From contig JAESUF010000191.1 of NCBI GenBank assembly GCA_016763215.1, positions 1-5,436 on the forward strand: a stretch of 5,436 bases of DNA, written 5' to 3'. The position numbers and the translations under genes are program-made. This document shows, piece after piece, positions 5,334-5,436 of the stretch (its first letter is position 1; the number at the start of each line of letters is the position of its first letter). The DNA is from Flavobacteriaceae bacterium (GTDB lineage: Bacteria > Bacteroidota > Bacteroidia > Flavobacteriales > Flavobacteriaceae). Under the pieces are notes generated by a model that was given only the letters and a program-made list of their open reading frames with translations, was not told the DNA's origin and searched no databases.

Positions 5334-5436
5334 ATGTTTAAATGGTTTAAGAGAAAAAAAAGAAAATCTGAATCTCTTAAAGTAGATCCTAATAAACATT
5401 CATTTCGTTGGTTGGAACCTGGAGAAGAGGACAACC
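5334..5436 (+). CDS. Unidentified protein with basic N-terminus, 5' part
   Basis: Thirty-four complete codons from ATG 5334 to the window end; the gene continues to the right. An in-frame TAG at 5313-5315 precedes it, and the A-rich TAATTAAAAAGAAT just before the ATG fits a Bacteroidota start region. The N-terminus is strongly cationic with aromatic residues (MFKWFKRKKRK), followed by a polar linker and then HSFRWLEPGEEDN, which looks like the beginning of a folded domain. There is no signal peptide; the basic aromatic start might contact the membrane surface or nucleic acid, which is inference. Possible promoters are the strong one at 5007-5038, giving a leader of about 290 nt, or a poor local one (TTTG 5268-5271 with TATTCTTT 5292-5299). 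Codon use gives no sign of transfer. I do not recognise the family. Confidence 0.65.
   Translation, partial: MFKWFKRKKRKSESLKVDPNKHSFRWLEPGEEDN

Noticed and set aside
1..5436. tRNA, rRNA, CRISPR array, insertion sequence or phage genes
   Set aside because: None seen: no cloverleaf, no regularly spaced repeats, no transposase or integrase reading frames.

Overview
The window looks like chromosomal DNA from a member of the Bacteroidota, most likely the family Flavobacteriaceae. The basis is the AT-rich base composition, the flavobacterial character of the encoded ArgB, ArgE and ArgH proteins, the absence of clear Shine-Dalgarno sequences (starts are preceded by A-rich stretches), and two good matches to the Bacteroidota promoter form TTTG-N20-TAnnTTnG. 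This assignment comes from pattern recognition, not from a database search.

Positions 1-3228 hold the last steps of arginine biosynthesis, all on the + strand: the 3' part of argB (acetylglutamate kinase), an argE-type M20 deacylase, and argH (argininosuccinate lyase). ArgB phosphorylates N-acyl-glutamate, the M20 enzyme removes the acyl group from ornithine or citrulline, and ArgH releases arginine and fumarate. The argE gene is broken by an apparent one-base deletion in a T run near 1509-1510. The first piece stops at 1518, and the remaining C-terminal fifth, which carries the last zinc-binding His, continues in another frame to 1751. The 202-bp gap between argE and argH is crowded with repeat-like DNA: a GAAA-capped REP-like hairpin, a 7-bp tandem repeat, and a small hairpin next to a possible argH promoter.

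Positions 3229-4925 form a self-contained unit: a good promoter, a secreted M28-family zinc peptidase with a signal peptide and PA domain, and a clear intrinsic terminator.

Positions 4926-5333 contain no confident protein gene but are not featureless. An imperfect 10-bp inverted repeat is followed by the best promoter in the window (TTTG-N20-TATATTTG, with nine T in its spacer). Downstream is about 170 nt of DNA able to form mutually exclusive hairpins and a kink-turn-like hairpin, then an AT-rich terminator-like structure. This may be a small RNA gene or a structured leader for the next gene, and it is the most interesting unexplained part of the window. A 22-codon reading frame overlaps it.

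From 5334 the first 34 codons of an unidentified protein with a very basic N-terminus run off the end of the window.
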